This document shows positions 43,420-52,010 of a stretch of 64,000 bases of DNA, one piece after another (the stretch's first letter is position 1; each line of letters opens with the position of its first letter). The notes beneath the pieces were generated by a model. The model was not told the origin of the DNA, made no database searches, and saw nothing but the letters and a program-made list of their open reading frames with translations. The stretch spans positions 145,271 through 209,270 of the forward strand of contig NZ_VIRM01000007.1 in the NCBI RefSeq assembly GCF_006874475.1. Direction: 5' to 3'. This stretch comes from Microbispora hainanensis. Lineage in GTDB: Bacteria; Actinomycetota; Actinomycetes; Streptosporangiales; Streptosporangiaceae. The position numbers were made by a program, and so were the translations under genes.

Positions 43420-44130
43420 TCACTTCTCCTCGTTGCGGGTGACGCCGGCCACCCGGCCGTCGGCGAAATGGGCCACCTGGTCGGCGTACGCGGCGGCGTT
43501 CGCGTCGTGGGTGACCATGACGATGGTCTGGCCCAGCTCGTGGGCGGCGTGGCGGAGGAAGCCGAGCAGCGCCTCCCCCGCCCGGGAGTCGAGGTTGCCC
43601 GTCGGCTCGTCGGCGAAGACGATCCGCGGGCGGGCGGCCAGCGCGCGGGCCACGGCGACCCGCTGCTGCTGCCCGCCGGACATCTCGGCGGGGCGGTGCC
43701 GCAGCCGGTCGCCCAGCCCGAGCATCGCGACGATCTCGTCGATCCACGCCTGGTCGGCCCGCCGACCGGCAAGCGTCAGCGGCAGCACGATGTTCTCGGC
43801 GGCGGTCAGCGTGGGAACCAGGTTGAAGCTCTGGAACACGAAGCCCACGTGGTCGCGGCGCAGCAGCGTGCGCTGCCGCTCGCTGAGCCGGCCGAGGTCG
43901 GTGTCCCCGATGAGCACCTGTCCCTCGTCCACGGTGTCCAGACCGGCCATGGCGTGCATGAGCGTGGACTTGCCGGACCCGGACGGGCCCATGACGGCGG
44001 TGAACCGCCCGGCGGGGATCGACAGGGTCGCGCCGTCGAGGGCCCGGACGGCGGTCTCGCCGCGGCCGTAGATCTTCACGACGTCGCGGGCCAGCGCGGC
44101 GACGTCGGTACGCACGGATGTGATGGTCAT
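43420..44130 (-). CDS. ABC transporter ATPase (MacB/LolD type)
   Basis: A 236-residue ATPase: Walker [11 protein letters not shown]-loop VFQSFNLVPTLT, signature MSGGQQQR, Walker B IVFADEPTGNLDS, H-loop MVTHDAN. The DEPTGNLDS string is diagnostic of the MacB/LolD/FtsE branch, which pairs with the FtsX-type permease encoded next. The pair forms one operon, possibly preceded by a tiny gene at 44296-44153. Confidence 0.95.
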   Translation of the reverse strand: MTITSVRTDVAALARDVVKIYGRGETAVRALDGATLSIPAGRFTAVMGPSGSGKSTLMHAMAGLDTVDEGQVLIGDTDLGRLSERQRTLLRRDHVGFVFQSFNLVPTLTAAENIVLPLTLAGRRADQAWIDEIVAMLGLGDRLRHRPAEMSGGQQQRVAVARALAARPRIVFADEPTGNLDSRAGEALLGFLRHAAHELGQTIVMVTHDANAAAYADQVAHFADGRVAGVTRNEEK

Positions 44131-44152
44131 GACGGGCTCCTGGGTGTCGCGA

Positions 44153-44296
44153 TCAGTGGAGGTCGAGCGGGCCGCGCCGCACCCGGCGCCGGGTGGCGGG
44201 GACGGCTCGAGTCCGCCGGTGCTGCTCGGCCTGCCGCAGCAGCTCGTGATGCCTCAGCCGGATCAGCTCGGGAAGGACGGGGAGGATGAGGTTCAT
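44153..44296 (-). CDS. Possible 47-residue basic small protein upstream of the ABC operon
   Basis: A short frame, MNLILPVLPELIRLRHHELL to start, then an Arg/Gln-rich helix and a basic end. It resembles the short helical peptides with an ELIRLRHEELLRQAEQ-like core that many actinobacteria encode. No ribosome-binding site is visible, and the gap to the ATPase is 22 bases. Its status as a gene is uncertain. Confidence 0.4.
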   Translation of the reverse strand: MNLILPVLPELIRLRHHELLRQAEQHRRTRAVPATRRRVRRGPLDLH

Positions 44297-44363
44297 GTCA
44301 GGAGCGTCGCGGTCAGGGCTGTCCACGGGCTGGCCGCCGGCTTTACCCGTCTCCCGCGGCACC

Positions 44364-44400
44364 GGACAGCCCCGGACAGCACTGGACAGCGGACGGACAG
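44364..44400. promoter_or_regulatory. Four GGACAG repeats at 10-11-base spacing
   Basis: GGACAG begins at 44364, 44374, 44384 and 44395. An opposite-strand copy (CTGTCC) lies at 44319-44324. Regular 10-11-base direct repeats are the usual kind of site for OmpR-fold regulators such as SARP proteins, which read repeats on one face of the helix. The repeats lie between the ABC operon (minus) and the HMA-like gene (plus), next to a SARP gene. CTGTCC/GGACAG repeats also occur between copZ and copA. Confidence 0.55.
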
Positions 44401-44434
44401 CCGTTCGCCAGGCCGGGACGGCACGCTGAACGGC

Positions 44435-44686
44435 ATGGCAGACCAGAGCCGTCAGGGGGCTGCGGCGGAGACGACCGTGTGCGTGCCGGCCCTGCTGTGC
44501 CGCAGATGCGTCCGTCTCCTGAGCAGACACGTACGAGACGTTCCCGGCGTCTCCTCGTTCGAGGTGGACGCCGGGCGGGGCCTGCTGCGCGTACGCGGGG
44601 TCGTGGACCCGGCGGAGCTGCGGGCGGCGCTGGCGTCGGCGGGGTTCTCGGGCGACCGGTGCGAACACCGGGATATCAGTATGTGA
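44435..44686 (+). CDS. Small HMA-like metal-binding protein with a CRRC site
   Basis: An 83-residue protein with one heavy-metal-associated-type fold: LLCRRC (Cys22, Cys25) in place of the usual MTCxxC, followed by RLLSRHVRDVPGVSSFEVD, which matches the helix-strand order of CopZ. The Met of the canonical site is Leu here. Expected to bind Cu(I) or another soft metal in the cytoplasm. The ribosome-binding site is weak, so the ATG 44435 start is moderately sure. The stop codon abuts the stop of the convergent SARP gene (TGATCA shared by both ends). Confidence 0.68.
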   Translation: MADQSRQGAAAETTVCVPALLCRRCVRLLSRHVRDVPGVSSFEVDAGRGLLRVRGVVDPAELRAALASAGFSGDRCEHRDISM

Positions 44687-47644
44687 TCAGCTCGTGAGCG
44701 CGGCGGCCGTCTCGCGGGCCTGCGCGGCCTCGCCGGGCAGGCCCGCCTCCTCCGCGCACTCGGCCAGGAACGACCACAGGCGGGCCCTGGCCCAGGGGAA
44801 CTCGCCCTCCTTCAGCAGCGCCAGCGCGTCCCGGCACTCGCGGACGGCGGCACCGGCGTCCCCGCGCACGCGGGCCATGCGTGCCCGCCCCCATGCCGCC
44901 CACGCCTGGCAGCGAGGGTTGCGTACCCGGCGAGCGACCTCGTCCGCCTCCGCGAGCAGCGCCGCGACGTCGTCGCCCTCGTCCATGTCCAGCCGGGTGT
45001 GGGCCGTGTGCACGAGCGCGAAGGTCAGCCCATGGAAGGAGTTCCGGCCGCGCACCTCGTCCACGGACTCCCGCAGGACGGCCAGGGCCTCCTCGTGCCG
45101 TCCCGACTCCCGCAGGGCGATGCCGAGATGCGCGAGGATCGCGCTGCCGATGATGCGGTCGCCGACGGCCCTGGCCAGGTCGAGGGCGCGCCGCCACCGG
45201 ACGGCCGCGTCCTCGAAGTCGCCGAGGCGCAGGGCCAGCAGCGCCTCCAGATACTCCGTCATGCCCAGCCACCAGCCGTCGTCGGAGTCGCCGAGTTCGC
45301 GCCTGCTCCGCTCGATCATGGCGCGGTAATGCGCGGCGTCCCCGCCGTACTGGCCGGCCCAGGCCACGACGAGCCGGGAGATCGCGGCGTTGCGCGCGTC
45401 GCCGATCTCCTCGAAGATCGCGAGGCTCTCCTCGGCGGCGGCGACCGAGCGCGGGGCCGGATAGTAGACGTGCAGGAGCCCGATGCCCTGCAACGCCCGG
45501 CCCCGTGCGACGGCGGACCCGCCGCCGGTCTCCAGCAGCGCGGTCAACGCCCGCGTGCCCTCGTAGCGCACGCCGTAGTTCCAGAACATCACGAGCGCGT
45601 TGGCCAGCCGGAAGCCGTTCTCGACGTCACCGCTGTCGAGGGCGTGGTCCACGGCGGCGCGGAAGTTGTCGTGCTCGTCGTAGAGCCGGGTGAAGACGGC
45701 GAGGTTCCGGAAGTACGGCCCGTTCTCCTCGGCGAAACGCACGAAGTGGGCCAGGTGGCGGTCGCGGCACTCGGCGACCTCCCCGGCCTCCTCCAGCCGG
45801 GCCCACGCGTAGTCGCGTACGGTGACGAGCAGCCGGAACCGCCCTGTGGCCGGTTCGGGAACCACGAGCGACCGGTCGACCAGCCGGAACAGCAGGTCGA
45901 GCACCTCTCCCCTGCCGACGCCGCCGCGTGCTCCGGAGAAGGCGCACACCTCCTCCGCGGCGGCCGGGGTCCAGCCGCCGCGGAACACCGCGAGGCGGCG
46001 CAGCAGGCGCCGCTCGGCATCCGTCAGGAGGTCGTGGCTCCAGTCGAGCGTGGCGCGCAGCGTGCGGTGGCGCGCCTCGCCGGTACGGGGTCCCGCCGTC
46101 AGCAGCGAGAACCTGTCCGCCAGCCGGGCCTCGATGTCGGCCGGGGACAGCGCCTTAACCCTGGCCGCGGCCAGTTCGATGGCGAGCGGCATGCCGTCGA
46201 GCCTGCGGCAGATGGACGCCACCACGGCTGCCGTCCCGGCGTCGAGCGTGAACGAGGGCCGTACGGCACGGGCCCGCTCCTCGAAGAGCCGGACGGCGGA
46301 ATCGTCGCCCAGCGGGCCGACCGCGACCTGCACCTCGCCGGGTATCGCCAGCGCCTCCCTGCTGGTGGCCAGCACGCGCAGGCGCGGGCAGGCCGCGGCC
46401 AGCCGCTCCACGAGAACGGCCACGTCGTCCACCACGTGCTCGCAGTTGTCGACCACGAGCAGCGTACGGCCGTCCCGCAGGTGCTCCTCGACCGCGTCGG
46501 CCGGCGCACTGCCCTGCGCCAGTACGCCGAGCTCGGCGGCGAACGCGTCGGCGACATCGGCTTCCGGCTCCAGGGCGGCCAGGCGGACCAGCAGCACCCG
46601 GTCGGGCAGCGTCTCGTCCGGCGTCTCGCTCACCCTGCGCGCGACCTCGAACGCCAGCGTCGTCTTCCCCATCCCGCCCGGGCCGGTCAGCGTCACCACC
46701 CGCGCCTCGGCGAGCCGTTCCAGCACCGTCGCGACGTCGTCCTGGCGGCCGATGACCGACGTCAGCCGCCGCGGCAGCCGCTCGGCGCCTTCCGGCGCCC
46801 GTTGCCCGGCGGACCCGGGGGACGACCGGCCGGACGACACCTGGACGGACACCTGGGCGGACGGCTGGGCGGCGGCCGGGACCTGCTGGCGGAGGATGGC
46901 CTCGGCGAGCGCCTGCAGCTCCGGCGACGGGTCGATGCCGAGCTCGTCGGCGAGGCCGCGGCGCAGCGCCTGGTAGGCGGCCAGCGCCTCCGCCTGCCGT
47001 CCGCCGCGATACAGCGCGAGCATCAGCAGGCGGTGCAGCCGCTCCCGCAGCGGGTGCAGCGCCACGAGCCGTTCGATGTCGGCGATCGCCTCGTTGTGCC
47101 CGCCGGACTCCAGCAGGAGCTCGATCCGGTCCTCGACCGCGCCCAGCCGCAGCTCCTCCAGCCGGGCGCTTTCCGTGATCGCCCACGTCGTCCGGCCGAC
47201 GTCGGCCAGCGCGGGGCCCCGCCACAGCCGCAGCGCCTCGTCCAGGCGGCTCAACGCCGCGGTGACGTTCCCGGCGGCCGTCTCCTCCCGTGCGCGGACG
47301 AGCAGCCGCTCGAACACGTACGCGTCGACGGCCTCGGCGGGCACGGCGAGCCGGTATCCCGGGGCCTGCGTGACCAGGACGTCCGTGCCGAACCCGGCGG
47401 CGGCGAGGGCGCGGCGCAGCTTGGACACCCGGATCTGCAGGGCGTTGGCCGCGTCGGCCGGCAGGTCGTCGCCCTCGTCGCCCCACAACGCGTCCGTCAT
47501 GGCGTCCACCGGCACCACGCGACCGCAGGACAGGACCAGCCGAGCCAGCAGCGCCCGTACGGACGGAGGCAACGCCGCCACGGAGCCGTCGGATGCCCGC
47601 ACCTCGGTGGGCCCGAGAACCGCGAACGTCACGGTGTTCGGCAT
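44687..47644 (-). CDS. SARP/AfsR-type transcriptional regulator with NB-ARC and TPR domains
   Basis: A 985-residue regulator. N-terminal OmpR-like winged helix (about residues 5-95: LLARLVLSCGRVVPVDAMTD, ALQIRVSKLRRAL), bacterial transcriptional activation domain (about 100-245), NB-ARC ATPase (about 285-560, Walker A LTGPGGMGKTT), and TPR-type repeats to the end. The plan is that of AfsR. Such proteins activate genes by binding direct repeats of about 11 bases and often control secondary metabolism. ATG 47644 has GAGGAG five bases upstream; a GTG nine codons earlier is rejected. Its nearest genes are metal-related (HMA-like protein, copZ, copA). No biosynthetic cluster is adjacent. Confidence 0.93.
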   Translation of the reverse strand: MPNTVTFAVLGPTEVRASDGSVAALPPSVRALLARLVLSCGRVVPVDAMTDALWGDEGDDLPADAANALQIRVSKLRRALAAAGFGTDVLVTQAPGYRLAVPAEAVDAYVFERLLVRAREETAAGNVTAALSRLDEALRLWRGPALADVGRTTWAITESARLEELRLGAVEDRIELLLESGGHNEAIADIERLVALHPLRERLHRLLMLALYRGGRQAEALAAYQALRRGLADELGIDPSPELQALAEAILRQQVPAAAQPSAQVSVQVSSGRSSPGSAGQRAPEGAERLPRRLTSVIGRQDDVATVLERLAEARVVTLTGPGGMGKTTLAFEVARRVSETPDETLPDRVLLVRLAALEPEADVADAFAAELGVLAQGSAPADAVEEHLRDGRTLLVVDNCEHVVDDVAVLVERLAAACPRLRVLATSREALAIPGEVQVAVGPLGDDSAVRLFEERARAVRPSFTLDAGTAAVVASICRRLDGMPLAIELAAARVKALSPADIEARLADRFSLLTAGPRTGEARHRTLRATLDWSHDLLTDAERRLLRRLAVFRGGWTPAAAEEVCAFSGARGGVGRGEVLDLLFRLVDRSLVVPEPATGRFRLLVTVRDYAWARLEEAGEVAECRDRHLAHFVRFAEENGPYFRNLAVFTRLYDEHDNFRAAVDHALDSGDVENGFRLANALVMFWNYGVRYEGTRALTALLETGGGSAVARGRALQGIGLLHVYYPAPRSVAAAEESLAIFEEIGDARNAAISRLVVAWAGQYGGDAAHYRAMIERSRRELGDSDDGWWLGMTEYLEALLALRLGDFEDAAVRWRRALDLARAVGDRIIGSAILAHLGIALRESGRHEEALAVLRESVDEVRGRNSFHGLTFALVHTAHTRLDMDEGDDVAALLAEADEVARRVRNPRCQAWAAWGRARMARVRGDAGAAVRECRDALALLKEGEFPWARARLWSFLAECAEEAGLPGEAAQARETAAALTS

Positions 47645-47686
47645 GTCACTCCTCGTCATCCCCGACTCCACCGGGGTTGCCCAATA

Positions 47687-48420
47687 TTAAGGGGCGATGA
47701 GCGACTTGCCGGGAGTGTTGGCGGCGGCCGTCAGCCGCTCGGCCAGGGCACGCGCGTCGCGGTCCACCCACCCGAGCACGGACGATCCGCGAGGACGACG
47801 TCCCGCCCCTCGGCGTCCACGGCGCGGTCCACCCGCTCCACCCGCCGCAGCAGCCGCTTGACGTCCGTCCCAATGATCAGCTCTCGGTCTCTGACCCGCG
47901 CCCGATCCTGCTGTCGCAGCGGATGTCCATGAAACGCAGATGGGAGAACCACCAGAACACGTCGCGGCCCAGAACGCGCTGCGGCAGCGCCCGGCCCATC
48001 GACGAGACCGACAGCCGGACACGCCGCCCGGTGCCGGCCAGCTCCTCGGCGATCTGCACGCCGGTGTTGCCCGCGCCGACGACCAGGATCTCGCCCATGG
48101 GGAGCTGGTCCGGGCGGCGATACCGGTTGCCGTGCATCTGTGTGACGCCTCGATCGAGGCTCGACGCGAAGGCGGGCGTGCGCGGCGTGTGGAACGCCCC
48201 CGCCGCGACCACGACCCGCGCCGCCGTGTACGTCTCGGCCGAGGTACCGGCGCGGCGTGAACAGCGTGAGCGAGTCCCACCGGTGACGCCACGCGTCTCC
48301 CACCCGCTGGTGCGCGTCGAGGATGGCGAACCGCAGACCCGCGCGGCGCAGGTGATATCCCAGCGCCAGCCCGGCCTGCCCGCCCCCGATGATCAGCGTG
48401 TCGTACGCCGCCGCGCTCAT
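47687..48420 (-). pseudogene. Decayed flavin-dependent oxidoreductase (ArsO/YhiN-like) with deletions and frameshifts
   Basis: The 5' end (ATG 48420) encodes a normal FAD-binding start, [21 protein letters not shown], up to LFTPRRY. At about 48240-48246 the sequence jumps, in another frame, to ETYTAARVVVAAGAFHTPR and continues to the NAD(P) motif VVGAGNTGVQIAEELAG. A small shift near 47899 leads to RELIIGTDVKRLL in a third context, and a further jump near 47785 joins VVLAD to SVLGWVDRDARALAERL, ending at 47687. Compared with complete relatives of about 350 residues, roughly 80 and 60 residues are missing at the two jumps. It starts within the end of copZ (ATGA), so it was once co-translated with it. 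It cannot give a full-length enzyme. Confidence 0.88.
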
Positions 48421-48617
48421 CCGGCCACCTCGTAACCGGCTTCGGCGATAGCCTCGCGCACCGCGGCGGGGTCCGCCGTGCCGGTGACCAGCACCGTCTT
48501 GGCGGTGAAGTCGACGGCCACGGAACCGACACCGGACACCTCGCCGACGGACTCCGCGATCGCCTTGACGCAGTGGCCGCAGCTGATGGCGGGCACGGAC
48601 AGCACGAGCTGGTTCAT
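48417..48617 (-). CDS. copZ: CopZ-like copper chaperone (HMA domain)
   Basis: A 66-residue single HMA domain with the metal site ISCGHC (Cys13, Cys16) and the usual fold pattern ([20 protein letters not shown]). It delivers Cu(I) in the cytoplasm to the copper ATPase and to metal sensors. It is divergent from copA with 165 bases between the starts; a repeated CTGTCC/GGACAG array lies in that space. It is followed by the decayed flavoprotein gene. Confidence 0.93.
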   Translation of the reverse strand: MNQLVLSVPAISCGHCVKAIAESVGEVSGVGSVAVDFTAKTVLVTGTADPAAVREAIAEAGYEVAG

Positions 48618-48683
48618 CGTTCGTTCCTTTCGCGTCGCGGACCGCTCCGTACGGCCCGGATGGCACGACCATGCCGGGCGGCG

Positions 48684-48716
48684 CTGTCCGTCCCCTGTCC
48701 CGAGCAGGACAGGGGA
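48684..48716. promoter_or_regulatory. CTGTCC/GGACAG array between copZ and copA
   Basis: CTGTCC at 48684-48689 and 48695-48700 (11 bases apart) faces GGACAG at 48707-48712. The inner pair sits in a larger inverted repeat, TCCCCTGTCC-N6-GGACAGGGGA (48691-48716). The position is right for control of both divergent copper genes. The CsoR operator (GTATACC-like) is not seen. Confidence 0.5.
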
Positions 48717-48782
48717 TGGTCAGCGGCGGGAAAGCGCCGCGCGCGACCGTCGCCGCGACGTCCTCAACCAGGAGGTGAAGCG

Positions 48783-51700
48783 ATGACGGTCACGACGACC
48801 GTGCGTACGCTGGACATCGGCGGGATGACCTGTGCGTCCTGCGTCCGCAGGGTGGAGAAGGCCCTGACCCGGGTCGACGGTGTGGAGACGGCCGAGGTGA
48901 ACCTCGCCACCGAGGTCGCCACCGTCACCTACGATCCCGCCCGCGTGACCATCGGGTTGCTCACCGGGTCGGTCGTACGTGCCGGGTACACCGCGGAGAT
49001 CTCCGCGCCCGAGACCGCGCCCGAGACCGCGCCCGAGCCTCGGCCCGAGACCGCGCCTGAGCCTGGCCCTGAACCGGATCGGGAGGTCGTCCGGCTGAAG
49101 CGCGCCTGGCAGGTCACCCTCGCCGCCGGGCTGTCGATGATGGTGCTGATGTACCTGCCGCTGCCCATCGACGCGATGGACTGGCTGATGCCGCTGCTGC
49201 TGATCGTCGCGACGGTGGCGCAGTTCTGGGCGGGCCGTCCCTTCTACCGCGCCGCCTGGGCGGCGGCCCGGCACGGCGCGGTCAACATGCACACGCTCGT
49301 CGCGCTCGGCACGACCGTGGCGTACGGCTACAGCGCGTTCGTCACGCTGTGGCCGGCCGCGGCGGAGCGGCTGGGGCTTCCGCCGCACGTGTACTTCGAG
49401 ATCTCCGTCGTGGTCATCGCGCTCGTCCTCATGGGCCGGTGGATGGAGGCAAGGGCCAGGAAGCGGACCACCTCCGCCATCGGGGAACTGCTCGGGCTGC
49501 GGCCGAAGACGGCGCGTGTGCTGCGCGGAGACAGCGAGGGGGAAGTCGAGGTCGAGGTCCCGGTCGAGGACGTCGCCGTCGGCGACCTCGTCCGGGTGCG
49601 TCCCGGCGAGAAGATCCCCGTGGACGGCGTCGTGACCGCCGGCGTCTCCACCGTGGACGAGAGCATGATCACCGGGGAGAGCATGCCGGTGCGCAGGGGC
49701 GAGGGCGACCCGCTGATCGGCTCCACGATCAACCGGACCGGCTCGGTGGTGATGCGGGCCACCGCCGTCGGGCAGGACACGACGCTGGCGCAGATCGTCC
49801 GGCTGGTCGAGCGGGCGCAGGGATCGAAGGCGCCCCTGCAGCGCCTGGCCGATACGGTGTCCGGATGGTTCGTGCCCGCCGTCATCGGCGTGGCCGCGCT
49901 CACCTTCGTCGTCTGGGCGGTCTTCGGACCCGGCCAGGGACGGCTCACGTTCGGCATCGGCACCGCCGTCGCCGTCCTCATCATCGCGTGCCCGTGCGCG
50001 CTCGGCCTGGCCACCCCCACAGCGATCATGGTGGGCACCGGGAAGGCCGCCGAGCTGGGCATCCTGATCTCCGGCGGCGACGCGCTCGAACAGGCCCGTC
50101 GTCTCACCACGGTCGTCCTGGACAAGACCGGCACGATCACCCGGGGCCGGCCCGAGGTGACCCGCGTCGTCACCGTCGCGGGCGGGGACGCCGACGAGCT
50201 TCTCGCGTACGCCGCCGCGGCCGAGAAGGGTTCGGAGCACCCTCTCGGCGAGGCGATCGTGGCCCTCGCCCGGGACCGGGGACTCCGCCTGCCCGCGATG
50301 GAGGGTTTCGACGCCGTGCCCGGTCACGGGGTGGAGGCTCGCGTCGGCGGCAGGTCCGTGCTCATCGGAAACGGCGCGCTCATGCGCCGCCTTCACGTGG
50401 ACTTCGGCGAGCTGGAGCGGATCACCGCCGAGTCCGCGGCCGAGGGAGCAACCCCCGTGTACGTCGCCCTCGACGGCCGGCTCGCCGGAATGATCGCCGT
50501 GGCCGACACCATCCGGCCGGAGTCGCGTGAGGCCGTCGGCCGGCTGCGCGCGCTCGGCCTGGAGGTGTGGATGCTGACCGGCGACAACCGGGTCACCGCC
50601 GACGTCGTCGCCCGGCAGGTCGGCATCGACCACGTCATCGCCGACGTACGGCCCGAGGACAAGGCGGCCCGCGTGACCGCACTGCGTGAGAGGGGCGCGG
50701 TCGTCGCCATGGTCGGCGACGGGATCAACGACGCCCCGGCGCTGGCCACGGCCGACCTCGGCATCGCCATCGGCACCGGGACCGACGTCGCCATCGCGGC
50801 CTCCGACATCACCCTCGTCGGCGGCGACCTGCGCGGCATCGTCTCGGCCATCGACCTGTCCCGGCGGACCGTGCGGACGATCAAGCAGGGCCTCCTCTGG
50901 GCGTTCGCGTACAACGTGCTGCTGATCCCGGTCGCCGCCGGTGTGCTGTACCCCCTCAACGGCGTGCTCCTCGACCCCTCCCTCGCCGCGGCCGCCATGG
51001 CGATGAGCTCGGTCAGCGTCGTCACCAACGCGCTGCGCCTGCGCCCGTTCCGGCCCGGTTCCCGGGCGTCCCGGCTCACCGGCTGGGGCTACCTCACGGG
51101 CATCGCCTGCCTCGCCGTGGCCGTGGGCGCCGGGTTCACCGCGCTCAGCCGTACGGAGGCGGCGCAGCGCGGGATGAACGGCGTGCTCGCCTGGGCTCAG
51201 GACACCGGCATGCCGATGCGCCCGGCCATGAGCGTGATGATGACCACCGAATCGGAGCCCGTCCCCGCCGAGGACGCCCGCCTGAAGGTCTCCGTCGAGG
51301 CGCCCGCCGGCGTCGCCCCGGGCAGGACGGCAACCCTCCGTATCCGCGTCGCCGACACGGGGACCGGCCGACCGGCCCAGGACGTCGTACGCAGTCACGA
51401 GGCGTGGATGCACGTCGTCGTCACCCGAGACGACCTGGGCACGTTCGCGCACATCCATCCGGAGCCCACGGGCAGGCCCGGGGAGTTCGCCGTCCCGTTC
51501 ACGTTCCCCACCGTGGGCCGATACACGATCCACAGCGAGTTCCGGCTGCGCGGGGAGATGACCGACGTCCTCGACCGGCAGGAGATCACAGTCGGCCGTC
51601 CGGGCGCCTTCACCTCCTCGGACACGGCGTCGCCGTCGCCCCGCGAGCAGGTCGTCGGCGGCCTGCGGGTCACCCTCACCGGCGAGGCCGAGGCCGGCGG

Positions 51701-52010
51701 CAGGAGCGACCTCACCTTCCGCTTCGCCGACGCCGCGACCGGCAGGCCCGTCGCCGGCCTGCGCCCCTATCTGGCCGCCGCCGGACACGTGGTGATCATG
51801 CCGCTCGACGGCAAGGGGTTCGCCCACGAACACGCGGAGGCCGAGGACGACCAGGGCCGTGCCGTCTTCGCTCTGCCGGGTCAGACCTTCGGGCCCGAGC
51901 TCGGCCTGCATGCCCGGTTCCCCCGCCCCGGCCTCTACCGCATGTGGGGACAGTTCCGCGACTCCGAGGGCCGGGTCCTCACCACGACATTCACCGTGGA
52001 GGCCCGTTAG
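48783..52010 (+). CDS. copA: Cu(I)-exporting P-type ATPase with C-terminal extracytoplasmic domain
   Basis: A 1075-residue protein, about 300 longer than a usual CopA. N-terminal HMA domain (GMTCASC, residues 14-20), then a Pro/Glu linker of PETAPEPRP type (about 70-100). ATPase core: CPC in [12 protein letters not shown] (about 403-405), phosphorylation site DKTGT (about 446), [17 protein letters not shown] (about 645), and the P1B-1 copper signatures YN in segment 7 and [11 protein letters not shown] in segment 8. An extra membrane segment ([20 protein letters not shown], about 770) then carries about 290 residues outside: a beta-sandwich-rich region with FAHIHPEP and [19 protein letters not shown] precedes ATG 48783. 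Divergent from copZ. Confidence 0.93.
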   Translation: MTVTTTVRTLDIGGMTCASCVRRVEKALTRVDGVETAEVNLATEVATVTYDPARVTIGLLTGSVVRAGYTAEISAPETAPETAPEPRPETAPEPGPEPDREVVRLKRAWQVTLAAGLSMMVLMYLPLPIDAMDWLMPLLLIVATVAQFWAGRPFYRAAWAAARHGAVNMHTLVALGTTVAYGYSAFVTLWPAAAERLGLPPHVYFEISVVVIALVLMGRWMEARARKRTTSAIGELLGLRPKTARVLRGDSEGEVEVEVPVEDVAVGDLVRVRPGEKIPVDGVVTAGVSTVDESMITGESMPVRRGEGDPLIGSTINRTGSVVMRATAVGQDTTLAQIVRLVERAQGSKAPLQRLADTVSGWFVPAVIGVAALTFVVWAVFGPGQGRLTFGIGTAVAVLIIACPCALGLATPTAIMVGTGKAAELGILISGGDALEQARRLTTVVLDKTGTITRGRPEVTRVVTVAGGDADELLAYAAAAEKGSEHPLGEAIVALARDRGLRLPAMEGFDAVPGHGVEARVGGRSVLIGNGALMRRLHVDFGELERITAESAAEGATPVYVALDGRLAGMIAVADTIRPESREAVGRLRALGLEVWMLTGDNRVTADVVARQVGIDHVIADVRPEDKAARVTALRERGAVVAMVGDGINDAPALATADLGIAIGTGTDVAIAASDITLVGGDLRGIVSAIDLSRRTVRTIKQGLLWAFAYNVLLIPVAAGVLYPLNGVLLDPSLAAAAMAMSSVSVVTNALRLRPFRPGSRASRLTGWGYLTGIACLAVAVGAGFTALSRTEAAQRGMNGVLAWAQDTGMPMRPAMSVMMTTESEPVPAEDARLKVSVEAPAGVAPGRTATLRIRVADTGTGRPAQDVVRSHEAWMHVVVTRDDLGTFAHIHPEPTGRPGEFAVPFTFPTVGRYTIHSEFRLRGEMTDVLDRQEITVGRPGAFTSSDTASPSPREQVVGGLRVTLTGEAEAGGRSDLTFRFADAATGRPVAGLRPYLAAAGHVVIMPLDGKGFAHEHAEAEDDQGRAVFALPGQTFGPELGLHARFPRPGLYRMWGQFRDSEGRVLTTTFTVEAR

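Noticed and set aside
44999..47932. A 977-codon open frame on the plus strand
   Set aside because: It is the antisense of the SARP regulator, whose domains are all recognisable on the minus strand.
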